Positions 26,944-36,188 of a stretch of 64,000 nt of DNA are shown one piece after another (position 1 is the stretch's first letter; each line of letters opens with the position of its first letter). The notes under the pieces were generated by a model. The model did no database searches. It saw only the letters and a program-made list of their open reading frames with translations, and had not been told where the DNA came from. The translations under genes were made by a program, and so were the position numbers. This DNA is from Acidovorax delafieldii (lineage in GTDB: Bacteria; Pseudomonadota; Gammaproteobacteria; Burkholderiales; Burkholderiaceae_C), in contig NZ_VJWE01000011.1 of the NCBI RefSeq assembly GCF_007993815.1, forward strand, positions 62,001-126,000, given 5' to 3'.

Positions 26944-29700
26944 TCAAGCCAGCTTGCCGTGGCACTGCTTGTATTTCTTGCCGCTGCCACAGGGACAGGG
27001 GTCGTTACGGCCCACACGCATACCTTCGGGCAGCGCTTGCTGGGCCACGGTCTGTGCATCCACCGTGGTCTCCACCTCGCCAGTTTCGGTGGGTGCGGTA
27101 TAGGTCACGTTGGCAATGCTCTCGGCGCGCTGTTCCATGTCTTGCGCGGCCTGGTCGAGCTGCGCCTGCGACTGCACCTGCACGGTCATGAGGATCTTGG
27201 TGACCTCATTCTTGACCTGGTCGATGAGCTGGCGGAACAGCTCGAAGGCCTCGCGCTTGTACTCCTGCTTGGGCTGCTTTTGCGCATAGCCGCGCAGATG
27301 GATGCCCTGGCGCAGGTAATCGAGTGCGCTCAGGTGATCGCGCCAGTTGGAGTCAAAGTTCTGCAGCAGCACCACACGCTCAAACTGCGTGAAGTTTTCG
27401 CGGCCCACCTGCTCGACCTTGGCATTGAAGGCAGCGTGCGCGGCCTGCAAGACCTTGTCCAGGATCTCGTCGTCGGTGATCGCATTGGCGCCCTGCACTT
27501 CCTGCTGCAGCGCGATTGGCACCTGCCATTCTTCTGCGAGTGCCTTTTCCAGCGCGGCCAGATCCCACTGCTCTTCCACCGATTCGGCAGGCACGTACTG
27601 GCGCACCAGATCGGTCATGCAGTCTTCGCGCATGGCCGCAATCACATCCGACAGGTCAGACGCGTCCAGGATGTCGTTGCGCTGCTGGTAGATCACCTTG
27701 CGCTGATCGTTGGCCACATCGTCGTACTCCAGCAACTGCTTGCGGATGTCGAAGTTGCGGGCCTCCACCTTGCGCTGGGCCGATTCGATGCTGCGCGTCA
27801 CGATGCCCGCTTCAATGGCTTCGCCATCGGGCATCTTCAGGCGGTCCATGATCGCCTTCACGCGGTCGCCCGCGAAGATGCGCATGAGCGAATCGTCCAG
27901 GCTCAGATAGAAACGCGACGAACCTGGGTCGCCCTGGCGGCCCGAACGGCCACGCAGCTGGTTGTCGATGCGGCGCGACTCATGGCGCTCGGTGGCGATG
28001 ATGCGCAGGCCGCCCAGCGCCTTGACCTTCTCGTGGTCCACCTTCCACTGCTCACGCAGCGCGGCCACCTTGGCGGCACGGTCGGACTCGGACAGGGATT
28101 CGTCGGCTTCGATGGCCGCCACATCCTTCTCGATATTGCCGCCCAGCACGATGTCGGTACCACGGCCAGCCATGTTGGTGGCGATGGTGATCATGCCCTC
28201 GCGACCGGCCTGGGCCACGATGTCGGCCTCACGGGCGTGCTGCTTGGCATTGAGCACCTGGTGGGGCAGGCCTTCCTTGTTCAGCAGCTGGTCGATGATT
28301 TCGGAGTTCTCGATCGACGTCGTGCCCACCAGCACGGGCTGGCCGCGCTCATGGCATTCGCGAATGTCCTTGATGGCGGCTTCGTACTTCTCGCGCGTGG
28401 TCTTGTAGACGCGGTCCAGCTGGTCGTCGCGCTTGCTGGGCCGGTTGGGTGGGATGACCGTGGTTTCCAGGCCATAGATTTCCTGGAACTCGTAGGCTTC
28501 GGTATCGGCCGTACCCGTCATGCCGGCGAGCTTGTTGTACAGGCGGAAATAGTTCTGGAACGTGATGGAGGCCAGTGTCTGGTTCTCGGCCTGGATGTTC
28601 ACGCCTTCCTTGGCTTCCACGGCCTGGTGCAGACCTTCACTCCAGCGGCGGCCCGACATCAGGCGGCCGGTGAACTCGTCCACGATCACGATCTCGCCGT
28701 TTTGCACCACGTAGTGCTGATCGCGGTGGTACAAGTGATTGGCCCGCAGCGCTGCATACAGGTGGTGCATCAGCGTGATGTTGGCCGGGTCGTACACCGA
28801 GGCGCCTTCGGCGATCAGGCCGTGGGACGCCAGAATGCGTTCGGCAGTTTCGTGGCCCTGCTCGGTCAGAAACACCTGGTGGGTTTTTTCGTCCAGCGTG
28901 AAGTCGCCGGGCTTGGTCACACCCTCGCCTGTGCGGGGGTCCGCCTCGCCTTCCTGACGCACCAGCAGGGGCACCACTTTGTTCATCGCGATGTACATCG
29001 CCGTGTGGTCTTCGGCCTGGCCACTGATGATGAGCGGCGTGCGGGCTTCGTCGATCAGGATCGAGTCCACCTCGTCCACGATGGCAAAGTTCAGGCCCTG
29101 TTGCACACGGTCCTGCGCTTCATAGACCATGTTGTCGCGCAGGTAGTCAAAGCCGTATTCGTTGTTGGTGCCGTAGGTGATGTCGGCACGGTACGCAGCC
29201 TGCTTTTCTTCACGGGGCATGTTGGGCAGGTTGATACCCACCGTGAGGCCCAGGAAGTTGTACAGGCGCCCCATCCACTGCGCATCGCGGTTGGCGAGGT
29301 AGTCATTCACCGTCACCACGTGCACGCCCTTGCCCGAGAGGGCATTGAGGTACACCGGCAGCGTGGCCGTCAGGGTCTTGCCCTCGCCAGTGCGCATTTC
29401 GGCGATCTTGCCGAAGTGCAGCGCCATGCCACCGAGCAGCTGCACATCAAAGTGCCGCATCTTCATGATGCGCTTGGAGCCCTCGCGCACCACGGCAAAG
29501 GCTTCGGGGAGGATGCTGTCCAGCGACTCGCCCTTGGCCACGCGGTCCTTGAACTCCTGCGTCTTGGCCCGGAGCTGCTCGTCCGACAGCTTCTCGTAAT
29601 CGGGCTCCATCGCATTGATGCGGGTCACCGTCTTGCGGTACTGCTTGAGGAGCCGGTCATTGCGGCTGCCGAATATTTTGGTGAGGAAGTTGGTGGCCAT
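26944..29700 (-). CDS. secA: Preprotein translocase ATPase SecA
   Basis: Motor ATPase that drives proteins through SecYEG. 918 residues, normal length. Walker A MRTGEGKT lies in 102-110, [19 protein letters not shown] is the DEAD-box Walker B region, and the helicase motif [18 protein letters not shown] is present. The C-terminal zinc-binding tail [14 protein letters not shown] that docks SecB is intact. It is preceded by the M23 peptidase gene on the same strand. Confidence 0.99.
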   Translation of the reverse strand: MATNFLTKIFGSRNDRLLKQYRKTVTRINAMEPDYEKLSDEQLRAKTQEFKDRVAKGESLDSILPEAFAVVREGSKRIMKMRHFDVQLLGGMALHFGKIAEMRTGEGKTLTATLPVYLNALSGKGVHVVTVNDYLANRDAQWMGRLYNFLGLTVGINLPNMPREEKQAAYRADITYGTNNEYGFDYLRDNMVYEAQDRVQQGLNFAIVDEVDSILIDEARTPLIISGQAEDHTAMYIAMNKVVPLLVRQEGEADPRTGEGVTKPGDFTLDEKTHQVFLTEQGHETAERILASHGLIAEGASVYDPANITLMHHLYAALRANHLYHRDQHYVVQNGEIVIVDEFTGRLMSGRRWSEGLHQAVEAKEGVNIQAENQTLASITFQNYFRLYNKLAGMTGTADTEAYEFQEIYGLETTVIPPNRPSKRDDQLDRVYKTTREKYEAAIKDIRECHERGQPVLVGTTSIENSEIIDQLLNKEGLPHQVLNAKQHAREADIVAQAGREGMITIATNMAGRGTDIVLGGNIEKDVAAIEADESLSESDRAAKVAALREQWKVDHEKVKALGGLRIIATERHESRRIDNQLRGRSGRQGDPGSSRFYLSLDDSLMRIFAGDRVKAIMDRLKMPDGEAIEAGIVTRSIESAQRKVEARNFDIRKQLLEYDDVANDQRKVIYQQRNDILDASDLSDVIAAMREDCMTDLVRQYVPAESVEEQWDLAALEKALAEEWQVPIALQQEVQGANAITDDEILDKVLQAAHAAFNAKVEQVGRENFTQFERVVLLQNFDSNWRDHLSALDYLRQGIHLRGYAQKQPKQEYKREAFELFRQLIDQVKNEVTKILMTVQVQSQAQLDQAAQDMEQRAESIANVTYTAPTETGEVETTVDAQTVAQQALPEGMRVGRNDPCPCGSGKKYKQCHGKLA

Positions 29701-29837
29701 GCGAACAGGACCGCCTGCCCCGCTGCAATCAGCGCGCCAAGCGACCGAAATCCCTAAGATGAATTGAGTTCAGATGGGTCCTGCGACCGATATTGCAAGC
29801 ATTGCAACTGCGGGCAGAGAACGCCGGACCCGCGATT

Positions 29838-30827
29838 TTACCTGCCCGGTGCCGGTGCGGCTGGCTGTCCTGCCAACGTGGAGGACTGAATGGCGGCTAC
29901 CTGTGCGCCAGTGGCCGTACCGCCCGCATTCAGGAACTTCTGTGGGTCCTGGAAAACCCCCTGGACCAGCACCTCAAAGTGCAGATGCGGCCCCGTCGAG
30001 CGGCCGGTGGTACCGATCTCCGCAATCTTTTGCCCGCGGCGCACGATGTCGCCCTGCTTGATCAAGACGCGCGAGGCATGGGCATAGCGCGTCACCAGCT
30101 GGTTGCCATGGTCTACCTCGATCATGTTGCCGTAGGCGGGGTGGTACTCCTGGGTAACAACCACGCCTCCGGCGGCCGCCAGGATGGGTGTACCGGTGTC
30201 GGCCTGGAAATCCAGCCCGGTGTGCAAGGCCGACTGCCCCGTAATGGGATCGACCCGCCAGCCAAAACCCGACCCGGCAACACGCCCCGTGACGGGCGCA
30301 TGGGTCGGAATCATCTTCTTGCGGATGTGCTGGTCAAACAGACGGGACTCCAGCACCGTCATCAGATCCACACGCTGATTGGTCAGGCGCTCCAGATCAT
30401 CCAGGGTGGTTTGCAGCTCTTCCATGGACAGGTTGCGCGCGCTCACGAGGGCGCCGCCGCGGGCATCCGCTTTCTGAATGTCAGCAGGTGCCATGCCCGC
30501 AAGGCCCAGCACACGGTCCCCCAGGGACTCCAGCTGCACCATGCGCGCTTGCATTTCACCCACACGCCGGGCCATGGCATCGAGATTGGCGCGCATGAAT
30601 CGGTCACGCTCGGCAAACTCATCCTTGACCACAAGGCGCACCAGCGAGCCCACGATAGGCCACCCTTCACGCGCCCCTTTCAGAAAAACCCAGTGGTAGA
30701 GCCCTGCAGCCACCACCATCAGGCACAGCGACACAGCAAGCCCCGCCAGGACCAAGCGCGTGCCAGACAAATGAATGGCCCGGCTGCGCGCCAGTCTGGC
30801 GTCCGTGATAATCAAATGCACTGCCAA
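29838..30827 (-). CDS. M23-family membrane-anchored metallopeptidase
   Basis: Peptidoglycan endopeptidase of 329 residues. An N-terminal membrane anchor (LVLAGLAVSLCLMVVAAGLYHWVF, residues 26-48) is followed by a helical, coiled-coil-like stretch to about 170 and an M23/LytM domain at about 180-300. The zinc ligands H202 and D206 (HTGLDF) and H283 in HLHF, with H281 as the other catalytic His, are all present, so it should be active. It stands between secA and the divergent DciA-like gene. Confidence 0.94.
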   Translation of the reverse strand: MAVHLIITDARLARSRAIHLSGTRLVLAGLAVSLCLMVVAAGLYHWVFLKGAREGWPIVGSLVRLVVKDEFAERDRFMRANLDAMARRVGEMQARMVQLESLGDRVLGLAGMAPADIQKADARGGALVSARNLSMEELQTTLDDLERLTNQRVDLMTVLESRLFDQHIRKKMIPTHAPVTGRVAGSGFGWRVDPITGQSALHTGLDFQADTGTPILAAAGGVVVTQEYHPAYGNMIEVDHGNQLVTRYAHASRVLIKQGDIVRRGQKIAEIGTTGRSTGPHLHFEVLVQGVFQDPQKFLNAGGTATGAQVAAIQSSTLAGQPAAPAPGR

Positions 30828-30853
30828 TACTCCACGCCCGAAGACGCCACACC

Positions 30854-31153
30854 ATGAATCGCCGCCACTACGCCGTCACCCTGCAGCAAGCCAGCGAGGA
30901 ATCCCCCACGCTGGCAAAGCTTACAGCGCTGACACGCGACTCCAGTGATCGGCTCAAGGCCATTGAATTGCTGATTCCCGCCGCGTTGCGCCCAGCGGTT
31001 CAGGCTGGCCCCATTGACGGGGACAGCTGGTGCCTGCTGGTCAAGAGCAATGCTGCGGCGGCAAAAATACGCCAACTGCTGCCTGCTTTGCAGGCGCATC
31101 TGCGCAGTCGGGGGTGGGAGGTTAACGCGATTCGCCTGAAAGTTCAAACCTGA
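30854..31153 (+). CDS. DUF721 (DciA-like) protein
   Basis: A 99-residue protein of the DUF721 family. Some members, called DciA, load the replicative helicase in bacteria without DnaC. It starts MNRRHYAVTLQQASEESPTL, has a helical middle (LTRDSSDRLKAIELLIPAALRPAV) and a KH-like WCLLVKSNAAAAKIRQLLPALQAHLRSRG. It is divergent from the M23 gene in the usual betaproteobacterial position near secA. The helicase-loading role is family knowledge, not shown here. Confidence 0.8.
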   Translation: MNRRHYAVTLQQASEESPTLAKLTALTRDSSDRLKAIELLIPAALRPAVQAGPIDGDSWCLLVKSNAAAAKIRQLLPALQAHLRSRGWEVNAIRLKVQT

Positions 31154-31196
31154 CGGCCAGGGCGTCAGTGCCAGGGAATGCGAAAAGCAAGAGAAA

Positions 31197-31272
31197 TGGT
31201 GCCGGTTGTCGGAATCGAACTGACGACCTACCGCTTACAAGGCGGGTGCTCTACCAACTGAGCTAAACCGGC
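31197..31272 (-). tRNA. tRNA-Thr (anticodon TGT)
   Basis: A 76-base cloverleaf with encoded CCA. Acceptor GCCGGTT pairs with AACCGGC and loop CTTGTAA carries TGT, reading ACA. Two stem positions do not pair in the usual way: C27 against U43 at the top of the anticodon stem (CCCGC/GCGGT) and A52 against C62 in the T stem (GTCAG/CCGAC). Confidence 0.95.
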
Positions 31273-31321
31273 GAAGGCAGTATTTTATCCTGTAAAAACC
31301 GACCGAAATTTGAAACTGCAG

Positions 31322-31861
31322 CTATTTGATGCGCTTCAGCGAGGGGCGTGCTCCACCTTGAGCAGGCGGCGGCCGAGGAGCGTCGCCCCCATCATCCTTG
31401 TGGCCATCTTCCACACCCACCAGCTGCACGACACGGTCTTCGGCAGGCACGGCAGCAGTCGCCTCTTCCGTTTGCATCGGCGCGGGGGACGCAGCAGCAG
31501 ACAGTGCAGAGGGAGCCCCCTCCGCAGAAGTCAACAGATCCACCGGTGGCGGGAACGCCATACCTTGACCGTTCTCACGGGCATAGATGGCGATCACACG
31601 GCCGACTGGCACCAGGATTTCGCGGGGCTTGCCACCAAAACGCGCCTTGAATTCAATGAATTCATTGCCCAATTGCAGCGCGCTGGTCGCATCAAAACTG
31701 ATGTTCAGAACGATCTCGCCATCCTTCACATACTCGCGCGGCACCTGCACGGAGTCGTCCACACGCACCGCCACGTAAGGCGTGAGCCCGTTGTCGGTAC
31801 ACCATTCGTACAGGGCGCGAATGAGATAGGGGCGCGTGGAGGTCGATTCCTGTGCGGTCAT
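31322..31861 (-). CDS. sspB: ClpXP adaptor protein SspB
   Basis: Adaptor that binds ssrA-tagged proteins and passes them to ClpXP. 179 residues. The folded substrate-binding domain is at about 9-120 (RPYLIRALYEWCTDNGLTPYVAV, NISFDATSALQLGNEFIEFKARFGG, REILVPVGRVIAIYARENGQGM). A long flexible linker rich in Ala and Pro ends in a basic tail that would be the ClpX-docking region. It lies about 50 bases after sspA, the standard pairing. Confidence 0.95.
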   Translation of the reverse strand: MTAQESTSTRPYLIRALYEWCTDNGLTPYVAVRVDDSVQVPREYVKDGEIVLNISFDATSALQLGNEFIEFKARFGGKPREILVPVGRVIAIYARENGQGMAFPPPVDLLTSAEGAPSALSAAASPAPMQTEEATAAVPAEDRVVQLVGVEDGHKDDGGDAPRPPPAQGGARPSLKRIK

Positions 31862-31913
31862 GGATGGCGGTACTACAGCTGCTATGGAGGGAGGGAAGTC
31901 TGCAGGCCGCTGC

Positions 31914-32525
31914 TTACTTGCGCATGACCTTTTCGGACGGCGTCAGCGCTTCAATGTAAGCCGGGCGCGAGAAGATGCGCTCAGCGTACTTGAGCAGCGG
32001 GGCCGCATTCTTGGACAGATCAATGCCGTAGTAGTCGAGGCGCCACAGCAGCGGCGCGATGGCCACGTCCAGCATCGAGAAGTTGTCGCCCAGCATGTAC
32101 TTGTTCTTGAGGAACACCGGGGCCAGCTGCGTCAGGCGGTCACGGATGTGGGCGCGCGCCTTTTCCAACGCTTTCTCATTGCCCTTGGTCGCACGCGATT
32201 CGAGCGTGTTCACATGCACGAACAATTCCTTCTCGAAGTTGAGCAGGAACAGGCGCACGCGGGCGCGGTCCACCGGGTCACCAGGCATCAGTTGCGGGTG
32301 CGGGAAGCGTTCGTCGATGTACTCATTGATGATGTTCGACTCGTACAGGATCAGGTCGCGCTCGACCAGGATCGGCACCTGGCCGTACGGGTTCATCACG
32401 CTGATGTCTTCGGGCTTGTTGTACAGGTCCACATCGCGGATTTCAAAGTCCATGCCTTTTTCAAACAGGACAAAACGGCAGCGGTGGGAGAAGGGACAGG
32501 TCGTACCCGAGTAAAGCACCATCAT
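31914..32525 (-). CDS. sspA: Stringent starvation protein A (GST fold)
   Basis: Glutathione-transferase-like protein that binds RNA polymerase in E. coli and affects stress gene expression. 203 residues. Thioredoxin-like N-terminal domain (VLYSGTTCPFSHRCRFVLFEKGMDFE) and all-helical C-terminal domain (DNFSMLDVAIAPLLWRLDYYGI). The ATG at 32525 follows a GGAGCC site. It comes after the petC terminator and precedes sspB. Confidence 0.95.
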   Translation of the reverse strand: MMVLYSGTTCPFSHRCRFVLFEKGMDFEIRDVDLYNKPEDISVMNPYGQVPILVERDLILYESNIINEYIDERFPHPQLMPGDPVDRARVRLFLLNFEKELFVHVNTLESRATKGNEKALEKARAHIRDRLTQLAPVFLKNKYMLGDNFSMLDVAIAPLLWRLDYYGIDLSKNAAPLLKYAERIFSRPAYIEALTPSEKVMRK

Positions 32526-32549
32526 GGTGGGAGGCTCCTAAAAATCAAA

Positions 32550-32577
32550 AGAGTGGGACGCCAAAAGCGCCCACTCT
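32550..32577 (-). terminator. Terminator after petC
   Basis: Arms AGAGTGGG and CCCACTCT with two further GC pairs around the loop. On the minus strand it is followed by TTTGATTTTT. It separates petABC from sspA, though read-through would still reach sspA. Confidence 0.8.
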
Positions 32578-32626
32578 GTAATAAATCCGACGGCACCCCG
32601 CAGGGTGCTAGCGATGGATCTGGCGT

Positions 32627-33388
32627 TTACTTGACGTCCTTCCAGAACGCAGCGTTCAAGCGCCAGGCAATGATCGTGAACACGCCCAGGAACATCAGCA
32701 CCCAGACGCCCACGCGCCAACGGGTGTTCTGCGCGGGCTCGCCCATCCACTGCAGATAGTTCACCAGATCACCAATATTCTGATCGAATTGCAAAGGCGT
32801 CATCGTGCCTGGCGTGATCTGCTCCCAGCCCTTGAACACATGGGTCTTGTGGCCGTGGCTCTCGTGTTCTTCAAACACGGGACGACGTTCGCCCTGCAAC
32901 TGCCACAGAACATGGGGCATACCGACGCTGGGGAAAGCCAGGTTGTTCCAGCCAGTGGCTTTGGTGTCGTCGCGATAGAAGGTGCGCAGGAAGGTGTACA
33001 GATAGTCAGCCCCCGTGCCGCCGTGGCCTGCACGCGAACGTGCGATCACGGTGAGGTCGGGCGGGTTGGCACCAAACCATTCCTTGGCCTGCTTGGGATC
33101 GATCGACGCCTTCATGGTTTCACCCACCTTGTCGGTGGTGAACAGCAGGTTGTCCTTGATCTGCTGCTCGGTCAGGCCGATGTCGCGCAGGCGATTGAAC
33201 CGCATGTAGGCCGCCGAGTGGCAGCTCAGGCAGTAGTTCACGAACACCTTGGCACCGTTTTGCAGCGAGGCCAGGTCGTTGGTCTTGTTGGGCGCCTTGT
33301 CCCAGGCAATGGTGTCGCCACCCGCCGCATGGGCAGCACCGGCGACCAGACCCACAGCGGCGATCAACGTGAGGATGATTTTCTTCAT
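32627..33388 (-). CDS. petC: Cytochrome c1 of the bc1 complex
   Basis: Membrane-anchored c-type cytochrome that accepts electrons from the Rieske protein and passes them to soluble cytochrome c. 253 residues. Signal peptide MKKIILTLIAAVGLVAGAAHA, haem site C53-x-x-C56-H57 (CLSCHS), and a C-terminal anchor (WVLMFLGVFTIIAWRL). The distal haem Met ligand is probably in the SVGMPHVLW region. It is the last gene of petABC. Confidence 0.97.
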   Translation of the reverse strand: MKKIILTLIAAVGLVAGAAHAAGGDTIAWDKAPNKTNDLASLQNGAKVFVNYCLSCHSAAYMRFNRLRDIGLTEQQIKDNLLFTTDKVGETMKASIDPKQAKEWFGANPPDLTVIARSRAGHGGTGADYLYTFLRTFYRDDTKATGWNNLAFPSVGMPHVLWQLQGERRPVFEEHESHGHKTHVFKGWEQITPGTMTPLQFDQNIGDLVNYLQWMGEPAQNTRWRVGVWVLMFLGVFTIIAWRLNAAFWKDVK

Positions 33389-33405
33389 TGTTGTTATCTC
33401 CAGGC

Positions 33406-34821
33406 TCAGTGCGCCACAAAGGTCACGCGGTCAGGCACGGGCTTGGCTTCGCCAATGCGGCTCCACCAGGGCATCAGCAGGAAGAAGCCGAAGTAGAACA
33501 GCGTTCCGACTTGCGACACCCGCTCGCCGATCGGCGATGGTGGCTGCACACCCAGGTAGCCCAGGATCAGGAAGATGATCACAAACACGCCGTACAAATA
33601 CTTGTGCCAGTCAGGACGGTAGCGGATCGACTTGACAGGGCTGTGATCCAGCCAGGGCAGGAAGAACAGGATGATCACAGCACCACCCATGACCACCACA
33701 CCCCAGAACTTGGCATCGATGGACAGCATCATGGCGATGACCACCACGGCCGCACCGGCGATACCCGCCTTCACGAAGCTGGGCAGCTTGGCCTTGAGCA
33801 CCCCAAAGCCCGCACCCGCGACCACGCACAGAACGAGCACATACATCATCTCGGTGGTAATGGCACGCAGCATCGAATAGAACGGCGTGAAGTACCAGAC
33901 CGGAGCAATGTGTGCAGGGGTCTTGAGCGGATCGGCAGGGATGAAGTTGTTGTATTCGAGGAAGTAACCACCGAACTCAGGAGCAAAGAACACCACGGCC
34001 GTGAATGCCATCAGGAACATGCTCAGCGCGAAGATGTCATGCACCGTGTAGTAGGGGTGGAAGGGCACGCCATCGAGCGGCTTGCCATTGGCATCCTTGG
34101 GAGCCTTGGGGCCCTTGATTTCCACACCATCGGGGTTGTTGGAGCCCACGTCGTGCAGCGCCAGCAAGTGCGCCACCACAAGGCCCAGCAGCACCAGGGG
34201 CACGGCAATCACGTGGAAGCTGAAGAAGCGATTCAGCGTCGCATCGCCCACCACATAGTCGCCACGGATCAGCAGAGCCAGATCAGGACCAATGAAGGGG
34301 ATGGCTGCGAACAGGTTCACGATCACCTGGGCGCCCCAGTAGGACATCTGACCCCAGGGCAGCAGGTAACCCATGAAGGCTTCGGCCATCAGGCACAGGA
34401 AGATCGCGCAACCGAAGATCCAGACCAGCTCGCGCGGCTTGCGGTAGCTGCCGTAGATGAGGCCACGGAACATGTGCAGGTACACCACCACAAAGAACGC
34501 CGAAGCGCCCGTGGAGTGCATGTAGCGGATCAGCCAGCCCCAGGGCACATCGCGCATGATGTACTCGACCGACGCGAACGCGAGATTGGCGTCCGGCTTG
34601 TAGTGCATGACCAGGAAGATGCCGGTCACGATCTGGATCACCAGCACGACCAGCGCCAGCGAGCCGAAGATGTACCAGAAGTTGAAGTTTTTCGGAGCGT
34701 AGTACTCCGACATGTGCACCTTGTAGGCGTCAAAGGCCGTCGGGAACCGGTTCTCGAACCAGTTGGTGACCTTGGCGCCTGCGGAGGCGTTCGGCGAGAT
34801 TTCTTTGAATTCGTGGGCCAT
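33406..34821 (-). CDS. petB: Cytochrome b of the bc1 complex
   Basis: Integral membrane subunit that oxidises ubiquinol and carries the low- and high-potential b haems. 471 residues from the ATG at 34821, which has GGAG eight bases upstream; a TTG five codons earlier is rejected. Paired histidine sites lie in VMHYKPD and STGASAFFVVVYLHMFRGL (helix B) and SFHVIAVPLVLLGLVVAHLLALHDVG (helix D), and the Qo-site PEFGG (the PEWY position) is visible. The C-terminal helices extend past the minimal length, as in other betaproteobacteria. Confidence 0.98.
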   Translation of the reverse strand: MAHEFKEISPNASAGAKVTNWFENRFPTAFDAYKVHMSEYYAPKNFNFWYIFGSLALVVLVIQIVTGIFLVMHYKPDANLAFASVEYIMRDVPWGWLIRYMHSTGASAFFVVVYLHMFRGLIYGSYRKPRELVWIFGCAIFLCLMAEAFMGYLLPWGQMSYWGAQVIVNLFAAIPFIGPDLALLIRGDYVVGDATLNRFFSFHVIAVPLVLLGLVVAHLLALHDVGSNNPDGVEIKGPKAPKDANGKPLDGVPFHPYYTVHDIFALSMFLMAFTAVVFFAPEFGGYFLEYNNFIPADPLKTPAHIAPVWYFTPFYSMLRAITTEMMYVLVLCVVAGAGFGVLKAKLPSFVKAGIAGAAVVVIAMMLSIDAKFWGVVVMGGAVIILFFLPWLDHSPVKSIRYRPDWHKYLYGVFVIIFLILGYLGVQPPSPIGERVSQVGTLFYFGFFLLMPWWSRIGEAKPVPDRVTFVAH

Positions 34822-34832
34822 GTCGTTCTCCG

Positions 34833-35432
34833 TCAAGCCTTCTTGTCTTCACCGATCAGCAGGCGCGTATCGGACAGGTACATGTGCGGAGGCACCTCAA
34901 GGTTGTCGGGTGCTGGCTTGTTCTTGAAGACGCGGCCCGCCATGTCGAACGTGGAGCCGTGGCAAGGACACAGGAAGCCGCCCTTCCAGTCGTCGGGCAG
35001 CGAAGGTTGTGCACCGGTCTGGAACTTGTCCGACGGCGAGCAACCCAAGTGCGAGCAAATGCCCACACCCACAAAAATTTCCGGCTTGATGGAGCGCGCC
35101 TCGTTGCGGGCGTACTCGGGCGTGAGTTCAGAGGGCTTGCGCTCCGACTTGGGATCGGCGAGCTGGCCGTCGAGCTTGGGCAGCTCTGCCAGTTGCTCTG
35201 GCGTGCGCTTGATGATCCAGACGGGCTTGCCGCGCCACTCCACAGTGACCTTTTCTCCAGGTTTGAGGGCGGAGATATCCACCTCGACAGCAGCACCAGC
35301 GGCTTTGGCACGCTCTGAGGGCTGGAAAGTACTCACGAAAGGAACGGCGGTTGCCACGCCGCCCACCGCACCAGCACATGCTGACGTGATGATCCACGTC
35401 CGCTTGCTGGAGTCGATTGGAGTGTCACTCAT
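34833..35432 (-). CDS. petA: Ubiquinol-cytochrome c reductase Rieske iron-sulfur subunit
   Basis: Holds the [2Fe-2S] cluster that takes the first electron from ubiquinol. 199 residues. N-terminal anchor (IITSACAGAVGGVATAVPFVSTF) preceded by KR, as in Tat-exported Rieske proteins. Cluster box I C126-S-H128-LGC131 and box II C155-PC-H158 are complete, including the extra disulphide cysteines C131 and C157. It is the first gene of petABC. A TACAAT -10-like box lies at 35480-35475 on the minus strand, about 43 bases upstream. Confidence 0.98.
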   Translation of the reverse strand: MSDTPIDSSKRTWIITSACAGAVGGVATAVPFVSTFQPSERAKAAGAAVEVDISALKPGEKVTVEWRGKPVWIIKRTPEQLAELPKLDGQLADPKSERKPSELTPEYARNEARSIKPEIFVGVGICSHLGCSPSDKFQTGAQPSLPDDWKGGFLCPCHGSTFDMAGRVFKNKPAPDNLEVPPHMYLSDTRLLIGEDKKA

Positions 35433-35474
35433 GGGGATCCTCGATGAACATCGCTAGATTGGGGTCAACCGCGA

Positions 35475-35480
35475 ATTGTA
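35475..35480 (-). promoter_or_regulatory. Candidate -10 box for petABC
   Basis: TACAAT on the minus strand, one mismatch from consensus. The nearest -35-like sequence (TTGGAA at 35505-35500) is 19 bp away, so the promoter is only tentative. Confidence 0.4.
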
Positions 35481-35518
35481 GCGGAGTGAAAATGGTTATT
35501 TCCAAGTGGTTTGCTGGC

Positions 35519-35546
35519 TTGACAGGGGTGCGAACCGGGCAATACT
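35519..35546 (+). promoter_or_regulatory. Sigma-70 promoter for mscL
   Basis: A perfect TTGACA (35519-35524), a 16-bp spacer and AATACT (35541-35546). It lies about 30 bases before the mscL ATG and is the clearest -35 box in the window. Confidence 0.65.
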
Positions 35547-35577
35547 CCCCCATCACCGTTTTACAAGGAGCAACAAC

Positions 35578-36006
35578 ATGGGGATGATGCAAGAGTTCAG
35601 GGAGTTCGCGGTCAAGGGCAATGTGATTGACCTCGCGGTGGGCGTCATCATTGGCGGCGCCTTTGGCAAGATCGTGGATTCGGTGGTAGCGGACCTGATC
35701 ATGCCGGTGGTGGGGCTGGTCTTTGGCAAGCTCGATTTCTCCAACCTGTTCATCGTGCTGGGCAACGTGCCTCCGGGCACGGGCACCACGCTCGACGCCC
35801 TCAAAAAAGCCGGTGTGCCAGTGTTTGCCTATGGCAACTTCCTGACCGTGGCGGTCAACTTTGTGATCCTGGCGTTCATCATCTTCATGATGATCAAGCA
35901 GATCAACCGCCTCAAGCGCGAGGCCCCTGCCGCGCCCGCCGCGCCGGTGGCCCCTCCCGAAGACATTGTGTTGCTGCGCGAAATTCGCGACAGCCTGAAG
36001 AAGTAA
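35578..36006 (+). CDS. mscL: Large-conductance mechanosensitive channel MscL
   Basis: Inner-membrane safety valve that opens under osmotic downshock. 142 residues. The N-terminal amphipathic helix and first membrane helix read [21 protein letters not shown] and [20 protein letters not shown]; the second helix is [23 protein letters not shown]. The C-terminal charged helix ends [17 protein letters not shown]. An AAGGAG ribosome binding site precedes the ATG. The length and order match the family. Confidence 0.98.
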   Translation: MGMMQEFREFAVKGNVIDLAVGVIIGGAFGKIVDSVVADLIMPVVGLVFGKLDFSNLFIVLGNVPPGTGTTLDALKKAGVPVFAYGNFLTVAVNFVILAFIIFMMIKQINRLKREAPAAPAAPVAPPEDIVLLREIRDSLKK

Positions 36007-36038
36007 ACCCTTGGGCCAGCGGCCTTAGTGGCCGCATA

Positions 36039-36086
36039 AAACGCCACCGCTGCGCTGCCTCCACCAGCCGCCGGTGGCGTTGGCTT
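36039..36086. terminator. Possible terminator between mscL and pdxA
   Basis: Arms ACGCCACCG and CGGTGGCGT enclose a long loop and are followed by TGGCTTTTTGG on the plus strand. The long loop makes it weaker than a classic terminator. Confidence 0.45.
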
Positions 36087-36188
36087 TTTGGGGTCACGCC
36101 GCCCGCACGCCCGCGTCCGGGCTGGCACAATTTTCGGCGGTTCATTGATCTCGATCAGCGCTGGGCCCCAAGGCTTCAGCAGCTGACG

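Noticed and set aside
26902-29757. A 951-codon open frame on the plus strand opposite secA
   Set aside because: It is the antisense shadow of secA in high-GC DNA: composition is rich in His, Leu, Val and Arg, it has no motifs, and secA on the other strand is unmistakable.
33388-35457. A 689-codon open frame on the plus strand opposite petABC
   Set aside because: It spans three well-identified genes of the bc1 operon on the other strand and has no recognisable domain.
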